From positions 1-64,000 of IMG/VR virus record IMGVR_UViG_3300048904_000313: 64,000 nt of DNA. One strand, written 5' to 3'. The DNA comes from a virus. A program made the translations under genes and the position numbers. Position 1 is the stretch's first letter, and every line of letters starts with the position of its first letter. This document shows, one piece after another, positions 6,148 through 13,752 of the stretch. The notes under the pieces were generated by a model. It saw only the letters and a program-made list of their open reading frames with translations, did not search any database and had not been told where the DNA came from.

Positions 6148-6252
6148 TCACCAGGAGAAGAGCGCCTCAATCAGCGCGCCAATGGCGTCACCGACCACGC
6201 TCAGCCAGTCAATCGCGCCACCTCGCCCGCTGCGCTGCCGTCGCTTCCTCAT
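6148..6252 (-). CDS. Candidate 34-residue cationic amphipathic peptide
   Basis: ATG at 6252 with a strong upstream GGAGAGGAAGAG site; stop at 6148. The first 12 residues carry seven Arg/Lys, followed by a Trp-flanked hydrophobic helix with two acidic residues (segment WLSVVGDAIGALIEALFSW). A TATATAGG-like -10 lies just upstream. Composition suggests membrane association. Its shortness makes the call tentative. Confidence 0.42.
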   Translation of the reverse strand: MRKRRQRSGRGGAIDWLSVVGDAIGALIEALFSW

Positions 6253-6519
6253 CGCTCTTCCTCTCCGTATCCTATATAGGCACGAGAGCCGTTGCGGCGG
6301 CCGTTCCAGGGCCACCGCCGGCCGTTCCGCCACCTCCACCCCGGTTCCTACCTGCCGTTGGGCCAACTTTTCCCCGAGCCAGGGTCCTCGCTGCGAAAAG
6401 TGTTCCCAAGAGCAGTGATGGCCGTTCAGAAAAGCGTTTTGAAACGCTTTCTTGGGCCACACACTGACTCTCGGCGGAAAATCAGGCAAAAATGTGGCGT
6501 ATATGGGGGTATATGGGGG
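6253..6519. other. Intergenic region with inverted and direct repeats
   Basis: No gene recognised. It contains the inverted repeat AAAGCGTTT-TG-AAACGCTTT (6431-6450), too AT-rich for a normal terminator here and more like an operator. A direct repeat of GTATATGGGG with a 10-bp period (6499-6519) directly abuts the stop codon of the leftward gene 6520-7293. Confidence 0.45.
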
Positions 6520-7293
6520 CTACTGGGGGGTCTTTCGCTTGCGCCTGGCCACCGCCGCGGCGTTGGCGCAGTCCGAGCACTTGCCCATCCGCCGCGTCAG
6601 CTTCGCGTTGTCGCGGTAGAAGGAGTCCAGGGGCTTCGTGACGCCACACTCGGCGCACTTCTGCTCGCCAGCCAGGAGCACGGCCCGCGCCGCGCGCTGG
6701 GCGGGGCGCAGCTGGCTCTCGTCCAGGGTGAGGAGCTCCTCCACGGTGAGCGCTGGCTCCCGCGTGCTCACTCGTGGCGCTGGCTCAGCCACGGCAGGCT
6801 TCAACTCGGTGGCGATGGCCGCCACACTCTGCCGCGCGCGCTCCGCCGCCTCGAACTTCGCCACCTGGCAGCCGTGCGGGCAGCACTCCAGGACCACGCA
6901 GCCGCCGCCAGCGGCGCACGGCGCGTTGCCGTCGGTGGCCGGCAGCGCCACGGGCTCAGGCTCAGGCTTGCGCTCCACGGCTGGGGTAGGAACCGGCACC
7001 CGGACCTCCACCGTCTTCACCGTGACGGGACACACGTGGTCAGCCAGGTGCTCCCGGGTGCACACGCCACTGCCATGTCCTACCCTGCCAGGGAGCACGC
7101 GGCCGGCTCGCACCTGGCGAGCGTACGCGTTGACCACGTCCAGGGCGGCGTCCACCAGGTGCTGTGGCTTCTGCCACCCCGTGAGAGCGTACAGCGCGCG
7201 CTCCACGTCATCCAGGGAGACGGGGTCCTCCGTGGTGCCGAGCTTCAGCACGTCGAGGTCGACGGCCAGGGGTCCAGCGGGTGGTGATGGCAT
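6520..7293 (-). CDS. Protein with C-terminal zinc ribbon, possible DNA-binding
   Basis: 257 residues, ATG at 7293. The C-terminal 45 residues hold a CxxCG ... KPLDSFY ... CxxC ribbon followed by a basic tail, a module often found next to phage HNH endonucleases. No HNH motif is present here. The middle is Pro/Val/Glu-rich and holds a Cys cluster (CVVLECCPHGC, about residues 132-142). A central role is unknown; DNA binding is a reasonable guess. Confidence 0.72.
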   Translation of the reverse strand: MPSPPAGPLAVDLDVLKLGTTEDPVSLDDVERALYALTGWQKPQHLVDAALDVVNAYARQVRAGRVLPGRVGHGSGVCTREHLADHVCPVTVKTVEVRVPVPTPAVERKPEPEPVALPATDGNAPCAAGGGCVVLECCPHGCQVAKFEAAERARQSVAAIATELKPAVAEPAPRVSTREPALTVEELLTLDESQLRPAQRAARAVLLAGEQKCAECGVTKPLDSFYRDNAKLTRRMGKCSDCANAAAVARRKRKTPQ

Positions 7294-7317
7294 GAGTCTC
7301 CTCTCTCAGTCACTCCG

Positions 7318-7361
7318 CTCGTCTACGAGCCTACCTTACCGGCATAGACACCGGCTGTACA
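7318..7361 (-). promoter_or_regulatory. Leftward promoter-operator for gene 6520-7293
   Basis: Minus strand: -35 TGTACA (7356-7361), 17 bp, -10 TAAGGT (7333-7338). A dyad CTCGT-CT-ACGAG (7318-7329) lies just after the -10, the same geometry as the left-array cassettes with another sequence. Confidence 0.62.
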
Positions 7362-7517
7362 CTGTGGCGAGCCACATTCCTGCTCTACGCGTGAGGCATT
7401 TTTTCCGCTCGTGCGTGGCACAAGCTATCCTCTCGCCAACTCTTTGCCCCCTCTCGCCTCCGCCCACCCAGCCTCAGGGGAGTTTATCATCCCTGACCCC
7501 GAGTGCCCCTCAGACGG

Positions 7518-7766
7518 TCACACAGCCCTTTGGTCAGGTCTCCCTGAGCTCGTTCTCACCCCGGGTGTTCTCGTGCCCGTCGTCGAACCTGACCCGTACA
7601 GCTTGTCCGCCGTCCAGACCTCCCTCACCGTTCCCACCGTGCCCGTCACCGGGTCTCGGCCGTCGATGTCGGTGTACCACTTCCCGTTGAGGTCCCTGAC
7701 GCGGTCCCCCACCTTCAGCTTCCCCGTGAAGGCCTTCCGGTACCCCGTGTCTCGCTTCCCTGCCAC
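7518..7766 (-). CDS. Small basic protein, possible KOW/SH3-like fold
   Basis: 82 residues using GTG at 7766, chosen because AGGGAGGAAG lies 6-7 nt upstream; a GTG 24 nt earlier is in frame but has a poorer site. The segment LKVGDRVRDLNG...GTVGTVREVW resembles the short barrel of KOW/SH3-like proteins. The C-terminal 25 residues are Gly/Thr/Ser/Arg-rich and probably disordered. Confidence 0.62.
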   Translation of the reverse strand: MAGKRDTGYRKAFTGKLKVGDRVRDLNGKWYTDIDGRDPVTGTVGTVREVWTADKLYGSGSTTGTRTPGVRTSSGRPDQRAV

Positions 7767-7790
7767 CGTCTCTTCCTCCCTGTCGTGCAC

Positions 7791-8163
7791 CGAGCGTAAC
7801 CGCTCCCCTGTTCCTACCGTTCCCCTGTTCCTGCCTCGCTGCTAACGCGGCTCCAACAGCTCTCTTGGTTCCCTCCTTTCCTTCCTTTCCTATATCCTCC
7901 TATACCTTGCTATCTAGTAGGAACAGTAGGAACAGTAGGAACAGTAATAGGAAAGAGGGAGGTCAGAGGGGGTATCAGCTCCAAGTTGATCTTGCTCTCG
8001 AGGAGGAACACCAGGAGGAACACTGCCCCCTCGAGGCGGGAACACTCACCGTCCACACCCCTTCCCTCCCCTCCTCCCTCTCGTCCACACCACCCTGTTC
8101 CTTCCGTTCCCACCGGCGGGAACAGGTCAGGCAGGAACACTCCCGCCCACCCGTCCGTTACGC
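7791..8163. other. Noncoding gap rich in GGAACA motifs
   Basis: No supported gene. It has three perfect tandem copies of GTAGGAACA (7917-7943) and further GGAACA or TGTTCC copies, about eleven in all on both strands. The ribosome-site leaders of many genes contain the same AGGAACA string. A short leftward open frame here lacks a start site and has repeat-derived composition. Confidence 0.5.
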
Positions 8164-9837
8164 TCAGTTGCCGCGCATCGCCTTCGCCCACCGGGCGGCC
8201 TCCCGGATGGCCGCCAGTTCCGCCGCCATCGCCTCCGCCCGCGCCTGGTACTCCGGCAGCAGCTTGACGCCGGTGTAGTAGTACGCGAGGACGCCCTCCT
8301 TGCGCTTCCGCTTCCGCTTCACGCTCGGGAACGCGGCCTTCAGCTCTCGCCCGAAGCGGTCCGACTGCGCCGTGTCGTCCTTGAACCCACCGCGGGTCTC
8401 CGCGTACATGCCGTACAGCTCGTCCACCCAGATCCAGTGGTCCTCCGAGTCGCCCAGCTCACAGTGGTCCCGGACGAACGGCCGTACCGGGTTGCCCGCG
8501 TCCCGCAGCTCCTCCGAGACCTCCGTCGAGTCAGCCGGGTCGGTGAACCGCCCCCGGTTCTCGTCGAGCCGCCTCAGGCCCGCGAGCGCCCAGTTCAGGA
8601 TGCCCGGGAGCTCCGCGAGGAAGAGGTCCTTGAACTCGTCGTCTCGCTTCTCCCGTCCCACGAAGCTCTTCGTGAACACCAGCACCAGCATGCGCGTCTG
8701 CATGGCGCCTACCTCGTCCGGGAACTGCAGCAGCTCGTTCGCCGCCATCATGATGCGCGTGGGCAGACGGACGGTCAGCGGCTCCTTGTTCTTCCGGTCC
8801 ACGGTCAGGGGCGCCTCACCGATGACGCTGAGCAGCCGTTCCATTGCCGTGTACACGTTGTCCGGGCGCGGCGGCAGCCGCACGTCGTCGAAGATGGCCA
8901 GGGGCCGCCCCATGAGCGGCTGCAGGCCGAACTGTCCCGCGAACCCGTGCATGGTCGGGCCGGCCACGTTCATCAGGCCGATGAGCGACGACAGGATGAG
9001 CGCGATGGTGCCCTTGCCCGACCGCGACGGCCCGAGCATGTACAGCATCTTCTGCAGGTCGGTCCGCCCCGACACGACGTAGCCGAACCACTCCTGCAGC
9101 AGCGCGATCGAGTCCGGAGACAGGATCGAGTCCAGGTACGTGAGCCATCGCCGGCACTCCGCCGCCACGTCGTACTCGAACGGCAGCGCGTAGGTGTTCA
9201 GGTACGCGTCGGTGTGCTCGAACACCTCCTGCGTGACGGGGTCCAGGAGCGTGTTGGTGAACGACACGAGCCGGTCCGCCCGCGTCTCGTCGACGAACGG
9301 CGGCACCTCCCGGTCGGTGGGGAAGACCAGCCACGAGCCGGCCTCCGCCTCGTCGTCCACCTCGCAGCAGGCCTCCAGCGCCTTCTGGACGTTGGACACC
9401 TTCGCCTTGAGCGGCTCCCAACGGCGGATCTGGACCTCGCGGTCACCCTCCGCGTTCTCGGTGAAGTGCTCGTAGTCGGCGCGGTTGAGCACCCGCCACA
9501 GCGAGAGCTCCACCGCCCGGTCACTGGCCTGCCGGTAGTGGGAGCCGACGTGGTCCCACCAGTCCCCGCGCCAGAACACGGTGCGGGTCACCGGGCTGCC
9601 AGCCACCGTGCGGACGTCGTCCCAGCGGTCGAGCAGGTCCACCGCCACCGGCATCGGCGCGTTCGGGTTCGCGGTGAGGAAGCGGTCTCGGTTCGGCTCG
9701 CGACGCGGCGTGGCCTCCCCGTCCCCGTTGCCCTCTCCCCCGCCGCCCGCCGCCACCGCTACCGGCTGCGGCGGGTGAGCCATCATTGACTCCACGGCCT
9801 CCAGCACCTCGGCTGGGGTCTCCCAGGTATCAGTCAC
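8164..9837 (-). CDS. SF3 replicative helicase (phage/plasmid primase D5/P4-type C-terminal part)
   Basis: 557 residues; GTG at 9837 overlaps the stop of the upstream primase gene (GTGA). Walker A is GPSRSGKGT (about 269-277). Walker B is AIFDDV, and motif C includes RIMMAANELLQFPDE, all in the order of superfamily 3 helicases of the P4/D5 type. The N-terminal 250 residues form the usual D5-like domain. It unwinds DNA at the phage fork and pairs with the separate primase-polymerase encoded just upstream. A basic KRKRKRK segment near the C-terminus may contact DNA. Confidence 0.92.
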   Translation of the reverse strand: MTDTWETPAEVLEAVESMMAHPPQPVAVAAGGGGEGNGDGEATPRREPNRDRFLTANPNAPMPVAVDLLDRWDDVRTVAGSPVTRTVFWRGDWWDHVGSHYRQASDRAVELSLWRVLNRADYEHFTENAEGDREVQIRRWEPLKAKVSNVQKALEACCEVDDEAEAGSWLVFPTDREVPPFVDETRADRLVSFTNTLLDPVTQEVFEHTDAYLNTYALPFEYDVAAECRRWLTYLDSILSPDSIALLQEWFGYVVSGRTDLQKMLYMLGPSRSGKGTIALILSSLIGLMNVAGPTMHGFAGQFGLQPLMGRPLAIFDDVRLPPRPDNVYTAMERLLSVIGEAPLTVDRKNKEPLTVRLPTRIMMAANELLQFPDEVGAMQTRMLVLVFTKSFVGREKRDDEFKDLFLAELPGILNWALAGLRRLDENRGRFTDPADSTEVSEELRDAGNPVRPFVRDHCELGDSEDHWIWVDELYGMYAETRGGFKDDTAQSDRFGRELKAAFPSVKRKRKRKEGVLAYYYTGVKLLPEYQARAEAMAAELAAIREAARWAKAMRGN

Positions 9838-10949
9838 GCCTCTCCCTCAGCCACCTTGTAGAGGTGCCGGCGGTACGCCGACTCGATCGTGTACGCCGCG
9901 TTGCGGCTCTCGAGGTTGGACACCGGCGCGGCGGCCTTCAGCACGGCCATCTCCACCACGTCCTTGTCCCACCCGCCCTCCAGGAGGTTGAGCGTGCACT
10001 GGTAGATCGCGAGGTTCCAGCCCCCGACGCGGTTCGCCTCCGCCACCACGTCCAGCTCCCCCTGCACCCACGCCCGCAGCAGGTTGCCGTCCGCCTCCCC
10101 GGTGGGCAGCGCCAGCACTCGTCGCCGGCCCTGCGTCGCCACCAGGTTGAGGGCCTGCCGCCGCTCCCGGCCCACGGCGGGCAGGTGATGGTTGACGTCC
10201 CGCAGCCACCGCGCGAGCCAGTCCGGCATCGTCATCACCGGGAAGTCTCGCACCACCTCGTAGCCCGGCGTCGGCGGCGCGGCCACCCAGGACCGGTCAC
10301 TGCCCGCGTTGTGCGCCACCACGTCGACTCGCCACTCGTGGCGGTGCCCACTGTTCGACAGCTTGATCTGCGGGTTCTCGCGGAAGTAGAAGTGGTGCCC
10401 GCCCGACTTCGTCTCCACCGTGTACGTGGAGAGCTCCACCATCGAGTGACCCAGCCCCTCCACCTCTCGCTGCAGGTCGGCCAGGCCGTACTTCACCACC
10501 TCCGGCTGCCGCACCTCCAGGCGAGCGCTGCTGCCGGTCACCACGAAGTCGGTCTCCGCGTCGTACCGCTTCACGTCGCAGTCGATCACCACGAGCCCTG
10601 ACGAGGCGGGAAACAGCGCGATGTCGCAGGGCTGCGGCTTCTGCCCGCGCCTGAACCGGTAGCCGTTCGTCACCGCGTCGTGGAGCTCCGCCCACGTGAT
10701 CGAGCCGCTCTGGTTCCAGTACTTCTCCGCGTAGTCGCGGTCACCCTGCGTGGCGTCCTTGCTCAGGTTCTCCGGCCGAGAGATGGCCGGCCGCCTGGGG
10801 TAGTCGTCGGTCTTGCGGTAGAGGGGGCGGTGCTGCCACACGCCCTCCGGGTTCCAGTGCGCCGGGTACGGCTCGCCCGCGAACTGGGTCTCTTCCGGGG
10901 TCTCTTCACTGTCTGCCGCCTGGCTCAGCGCGGCCATGTTCAGCGTCAC
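9834..10949 (-). CDS. Bifunctional primase-polymerase (Prim-Pol, AEP family)
   Basis: 371 residues from GTG at 10949 (AGAGGTGG about 8 nt upstream); a longer in-frame ATG at 11012 overlaps a likely -10. The Prim-Pol fold is seen in VVIDCDVK, which carries the DxD-type acidic metal residues, and the later GGHHFYF. It makes primers, and perhaps extends them, for the SF3 helicase gene that overlaps its end by 4 nt. Splitting primase and helicase into two genes is common in actinophages. Confidence 0.9.
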   Translation of the reverse strand: MTLNMAALSQAADSEETPEETQFAGEPYPAHWNPEGVWQHRPLYRKTDDYPRRPAISRPENLSKDATQGDRDYAEKYWNQSGSITWAELHDAVTNGYRFRRGQKPQPCDIALFPASSGLVVIDCDVKRYDAETDFVVTGSSARLEVRQPEVVKYGLADLQREVEGLGHSMVELSTYTVETKSGGHHFYFRENPQIKLSNSGHRHEWRVDVVAHNAGSDRSWVAAPPTPGYEVVRDFPVMTMPDWLARWLRDVNHHLPAVGRERRQALNLVATQGRRRVLALPTGEADGNLLRAWVQGELDVVAEANRVGGWNLAIYQCTLNLLEGGWDKDVVEMAVLKAAAPVSNLESRNAAYTIESAYRRHLYKVAEGEA

Positions 10950-11072
10950 CGAAGCGCCACCTCTGTCCGTTTCAAGCCTGAACAGGGTATAGTAGCCCGC
11001 ATAACGCGTCACCTCTCCTCAATCCCGTGGTGATGCCCATCCTACCTGGCGCGCCAACGCCAAGAGGAGACG

Positions 11073-11105
11073 AGGAAGGCCCCCGGCCAAAGCCAGGGGC
11101 CTTCT
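11073..11105. terminator. Hairpin terminator between leftward operons
   Basis: Arms GAAGGCCCC/GGGGCCTTC around a 12-nt loop, with a short pyrimidine run on the plus strand. It lies between the stop of gene 11165-11503 and the primase start. Confidence 0.65.
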
Positions 11106-11121
11106 TCCGTGTCTGACCAAC

Positions 11122-11168
11122 CTTATACCCGAACTCTGCCGCTGACCAGGGGCGTTGTCCCTGGTCAG
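11122..11168 (-). promoter_or_regulatory. Hairpin plus leftward promoter for the primase-helicase operon
   Basis: Hairpin arms CTGACCAGGG and complement (11142-11151/11159-11168) overlap the stop codon of gene 11165-11503. A TATAAG -10 (11122-11127) lies downstream with a weak -35. The arrangement copies the fused hairpin-promoter design of the left array. Confidence 0.42.
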
Positions 11169-11503
11169 AAGCCTGCCGCGTCGTCCGCCGACGCGGCGCA
11201 GTCGCCACAGAAGACGCTGCGAGGCTTGGGTCCCTTCGCCAGGTCGTGGAGGACCTTCACCGGCGCCTCGCCGTGCGAGAGCGCGTGACACGGCACCTCG
11301 ACCTCCCGCACCATCTGCAGCGCGAGCACCCTGGTCTCCGGGGTGGTGATCATCACGGCGCCGTCGCGGCCGTCGTCGTAGATCGTGCGCATGGCGCTGT
11401 CGTAGTGGTGCGGTGAGTTCGAGCTCACCGTGTAGGTGCTGCCGTTCGCCGCCGGCTTGAACTTGTCGTGGCGCTTGAGCTCGCCCACCGTCGTCTCGAT
11501 CAC
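11165..11503 (-). CDS. Unknown protein with C-terminal CxxC
   Basis: 112 residues. GTG at 11503 overlaps the preceding stop (GTGA), which favours it over longer starts. Mixed alpha/beta; the C-terminus has VFCGDCAAS (Cys-x-x-Cys) and two further possible ligands. Last gene of an overlapping trio 11924-11165. Confidence 0.68.
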   Translation of the reverse strand: MIETTVGELKRHDKFKPAANGSTYTVSSNSPHHYDSAMRTIYDDGRDGAVMITTPETRVLALQMVREVEVPCHALSHGEAPVKVLHDLAKGPKPRSVFCGDCAASADDAAGF

Positions 11504-11736
11504 TTCTTCCGCCCTCTCTTCAGGTTCCGCTCCGTGGCCGCGCACGACGCGCAGCCCATGCTCTTGCCGGTGGTCACGTTGCTGGCGACGACGTCGTCGG
11601 TGAAGCCGCATTCGCACCTCACGCGCCACTTCGAGTAGTTGCCACCCTGGTACCCGAGCCGCTGTATCAGCGTCCAGCGACCGAACTTCTGGCCGACCTC
11701 ATACTTGTGGGCTGGCCCGCTCTTCTCGCTGCCCAT
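11500..11736 (-). CDS. Small zinc-ribbon protein, paralogue A
   Basis: 78 residues, ATG at 11736 sharing 1 nt with the previous stop (TGATG). The pattern GQKFGRW ... W.VRCECG ... GCASC matches the zinc-ribbon module usually found before AP2/HNH domains in phages, but stands alone here. It is clearly related to the next upstream gene, pointing to a tandem duplication. Basic C-terminus. Confidence 0.72.
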   Translation of the reverse strand: MGSEKSGPAHKYEVGQKFGRWTLIQRLGYQGGNYSKWRVRCECGFTDDVVASNVTTGKSMGCASCAATERNLKRGRKK

Positions 11737-11924
11737 CAGTCGCTCCGCTTGAGGCAGCCACAGCTTCGGGTGACTCCCTGCATGAGGTTGCTGGCGCGTA
11801 CCGGCGTCTCGTTGCCGCAGTCGCAGTCGCACTTCCAGCGCGCCTCGCCGCGGGACCCGGACGGCAGCTGACTCACCACCTTGAGTCGGCCGAACCGCTG
11901 GCCGGTCAGGTCTTTCGCCTTCAC
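11736..11924 (-). CDS. Small zinc-ribbon protein, paralogue B
   Basis: 62 residues, GTG at 11924 with GAGGAA just upstream. GQRFGRLKVV, then WKCDCDCGN and SCGCLKR form a compact four-Cys ribbon. This is the same module as its downstream neighbour. Probably binds nucleic acid or a protein partner; no catalytic domain is attached. Confidence 0.75.
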   Translation of the reverse strand: MKAKDLTGQRFGRLKVVSQLPSGSRGEARWKCDCDCGNETPVRASNLMQGVTRSCGCLKRSD

Positions 11925-11937
11925 TTCCTCACCCTCT

Positions 11938-12207
11938 CTACCTGTTCCGTCCCTCTCGTGGCACCCGGGTTGGGAGCCACAGCTCTCGGAAGAGCATGGT
12001 GAGGAGCCGGCCCTCCTCGTGCACCGCGTCGTGACGGAGCGTGCCGTCCACCCAGCGGGCGAGGAGCAGCGCGCCAGCGCGGTGCGAGACCTGCCAGTAC
12101 ACCACGTCTTCCAGCTTGCGGAGCACGTTCCAGGCCTCGACCGGCTCGAGGGCCTCGCGTTCGAAGCCCTCGTTGCCCCTCTCGTCGCCGCTCTCAGTCG
12201 CTGGCAC
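11938..12207 (-). CDS. Small protein, unknown
   Basis: 89 residues using GTG at 12207, overlapping the preceding gene by 14 nt; the longer frame upstream is a shadow of that gene. Helical and charged, with a hydrophobic segment around VVYWQVSHRAGALLLARWV. No motif recognised. The start is uncertain. Confidence 0.6.
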   Translation of the reverse strand: MPATESGDERGNEGFEREALEPVEAWNVLRKLEDVVYWQVSHRAGALLLARWVDGTLRHDAVHEEGRLLTMLFRELWLPTRVPREGRNR

Positions 12208-12964
12208 CCTGGGCCTTAGCGTCCCGCTGCCAGCGCCGCACGGTGACCAGGAGGGCGTTCCGCATCCCCCGCCAGCCCGCGAACAGCGCCCAGCTGTTGG
12301 CCTGCGCGACCAGCTGCAGGTCCTCCGGCTCCATGTTGAGCCGGAGCCGCTGGCAGCCGGCCACGAGCACGTGCCCGTCCAGGTCACCGTCGGCGCGGTA
12401 GACGAGGACCGGCTCCTCGAGGTAGCCCTCCAGCACGATCACGTCGGTACGGGAGCGCACCGTCGCGCCGTCTCCCACGTTGCCGAGTCGCAGCTGCGCG
12501 TCCCCGGAGAGGTGCGCGTTCCCGTTGACGACCGCTCGGCCGCACACGTACGCGTTCTCCTCCATCACGGCGTTGTCGCTCACGCTGCCGTTGCCGGAGA
12601 CGCAGACGTTGCCCGAGACGCGTGCCTGGCCACCGACGTACCCGCGCTCGGAGATGACCGCCCAGCCGCTCACCACCGCGTCACCCACCACCTGGGCGTT
12701 CTCCATGACGCGAGCGTAGTACCGCACCACCGCGTCATTGCCGATCTTGGCGTCGTTGGTGACCATGGCGTTCTCCATGACCACGGCATTACCGTATACC
12801 CAGCACTTGCCGGCGTGGGAGAGCGACATCTCATCGGCGATGAAGCCGCCGAGGTCGCCCTTCTGCACCCCGCGCCTCACGTCTCGCAGGGCGCGGATGC
12901 GCTTGACGGTCTTCCCGTCCACCACCTTGGTCTCGTCGGTGAACTCGTACTTCTTCTCGTTCAT
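12194..12964 (-). CDS. Left-handed beta-helix protein with hexapeptide repeats
   Basis: 256 residues, ATG at 12964. From about residue 50 to 170 it has many imperfect six-residue turns of the type [VA]-x-[GN]-[ND]-A, characteristic of left-handed beta-helices. The N-terminus has a small beta domain and the C-terminus a helical part. Similar phage and enterobacterial YdcK-like proteins have no known activity, and no acyltransferase catalytic His is evident. It has its own cassette-type promoter. Confidence 0.75.
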   Translation of the reverse strand: MNEKKYEFTDETKVVDGKTVKRIRALRDVRRGVQKGDLGGFIADEMSLSHAGKCWVYGNAVVMENAMVTNDAKIGNDAVVRYYARVMENAQVVGDAVVSGWAVISERGYVGGQARVSGNVCVSGNGSVSDNAVMEENAYVCGRAVVNGNAHLSGDAQLRLGNVGDGATVRSRTDVIVLEGYLEEPVLVYRADGDLDGHVLVAGCQRLRLNMEPEDLQLVAQANSWALFAGWRGMRNALLVTVRRWQRDAKAQGASD

Positions 12965-12993
12965 CGCTTCCTCGTCTCTTCCGGTTCCACCCT

Positions 12994-13031
12994 GTTGATA
13001 CAACAATACCAACAGTGTCTGCGTCTGTCCA
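12994..13031 (-). promoter_or_regulatory. Promoter-operator for gene 12194-12964
   Basis: Minus strand: -35 TGGACA (13026-13031), 17 bp, -10 TATTGT (13003-13008). The dyad GTTG-ATA-CAAC (12994-13004) belongs to the class seen at 3282 and 5131, about 8-10 kb away. Confidence 0.68.
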
Positions 13032-13037
13032 GCCCCC

Positions 13038-13334
13038 TCAGCCCTGTCGCGTCGCAACCTGTCGCATGAGGGAGCCACACCGCTCGCAGAGGTCCAGCCA
13101 CCGCCACTCCCGCCGGCCCTGCCGCTGCGAGAGAAACGTCTCCGCTGCCGGCACGCCACAGCGCAGGCAGGGGTGGTCCTCGTGGACGAGCCGGCGGTGG
13201 ACCGCCACCTCCGTCTGGAACCGCGCCCAGTCGGGTGCGGCCTCCAGGAGGTCGGGCACCGCGTCCAGGAGGTTCAGCATGGCGAGCATGGAGGCGAGGT
13301 CGTCCGCCTCCCCGCCGTCCCGTACCGCGCTCAC
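13038..13334 (-). CDS. Zinc-ribbon protein, unknown
   Basis: 98 residues from GTG at 13334, which forms a GTGA overlap with the preceding stop; an in-frame GTG 9 nt earlier is possible. The second half has CLRCG ... CERCG, a clear four-Cys ribbon separated by about 25 residues. The N-terminus is a hydrophobic helix. Function unknown. Confidence 0.68.
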   Translation of the reverse strand: MSAVRDGGEADDLASMLAMLNLLDAVPDLLEAAPDWARFQTEVAVHRRLVHEDHPCLRCGVPAAETFLSQRQGRREWRWLDLCERCGSLMRQVATRQG

Positions 13335-13510
13335 CGACAGCACCGCCTCTCACTGTCGTCCGCCGCCTTGATCGCTGCCAGACCGGCAAGTCGCGCCTCG
13401 TCCGCGGAGATCCGCAGAAGGTGACAGGTCCCATCCACGAAGATGGTCACCTCCACCTCCCCGTCTCCCTCGTAGCCACGCTTGGCCTCGAACCCCACGG
13501 AGTCGATCAC
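13331..13510 (-). CDS. 59-residue protein, unknown
   Basis: GTG at 13510 overlaps the previous stop (GTGA). The N-terminal two thirds form a predicted beta sheet (EVEVTIFVDG), then one helix and a Cys-Cys-Arg end. Accepted because both ends interlock with neighbouring genes by 4-nt overlaps. Confidence 0.6.
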   Translation of the reverse strand: MIDSVGFEAKRGYEGDGEVEVTIFVDGTCHLLRISADEARLAGLAAIKAADDSERRCCR

Positions 13511-13734
13511 AACACCTCCAGGTGTCTTGCCGTCTCCACGCGGGTGACGTGGTACTGGTTCGCGTACGTGGTGATCACGTCCTCGACGCTCAGCTCCGTC
13601 TGGACGAGGAACGTGTGGTGCTTACCCGTCTGATCGGTACACGTCTCGTCGCCCAGCGGGCACTCCCCAGTGACCTTGTTCAACGGGTCGTGGCCGGGGG
13701 TGCCCGCCAGCTTGACGGTGACGACGTACAGCAT
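13507..13734 (-). CDS. Small protein with two Cys, unknown
   Basis: 75 residues, ATG at 13734 after a strong GGAAGGGAAGGAAGG leader. Beta-rich N-terminus, two Cys (25 and 32), and a C-terminal helix. Function unknown. Confidence 0.68.
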   Translation of the reverse strand: MLYVVTVKLAGTPGHDPLNKVTGECPLGDETCTDQTGKHHTFLVQTELSVEDVITTYANQYHVTRVETARHLEVL

Positions 13735-13752
13735 AGCCCTTCCTTCCCTTCC

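Noticed and set aside
7448-7518. Terminator from CTCAGGGG/CCCCTCAG
   Set aside because: The arms are not true complements; no stable stem forms.
7910-8191. 93-residue leftward frame in the GGAACA-rich gap
   Set aside because: No ribosome site, overlaps the end of the helicase gene and encodes repeat-derived VPTVPTVPTR.
8437-9789. 450-residue rightward frame opposite the SF3 helicase
   Set aside because: Fully antisense to a gene with clear catalytic motifs; composition (Arg/Val/His/Leu-rich) is that of a mirror frame.
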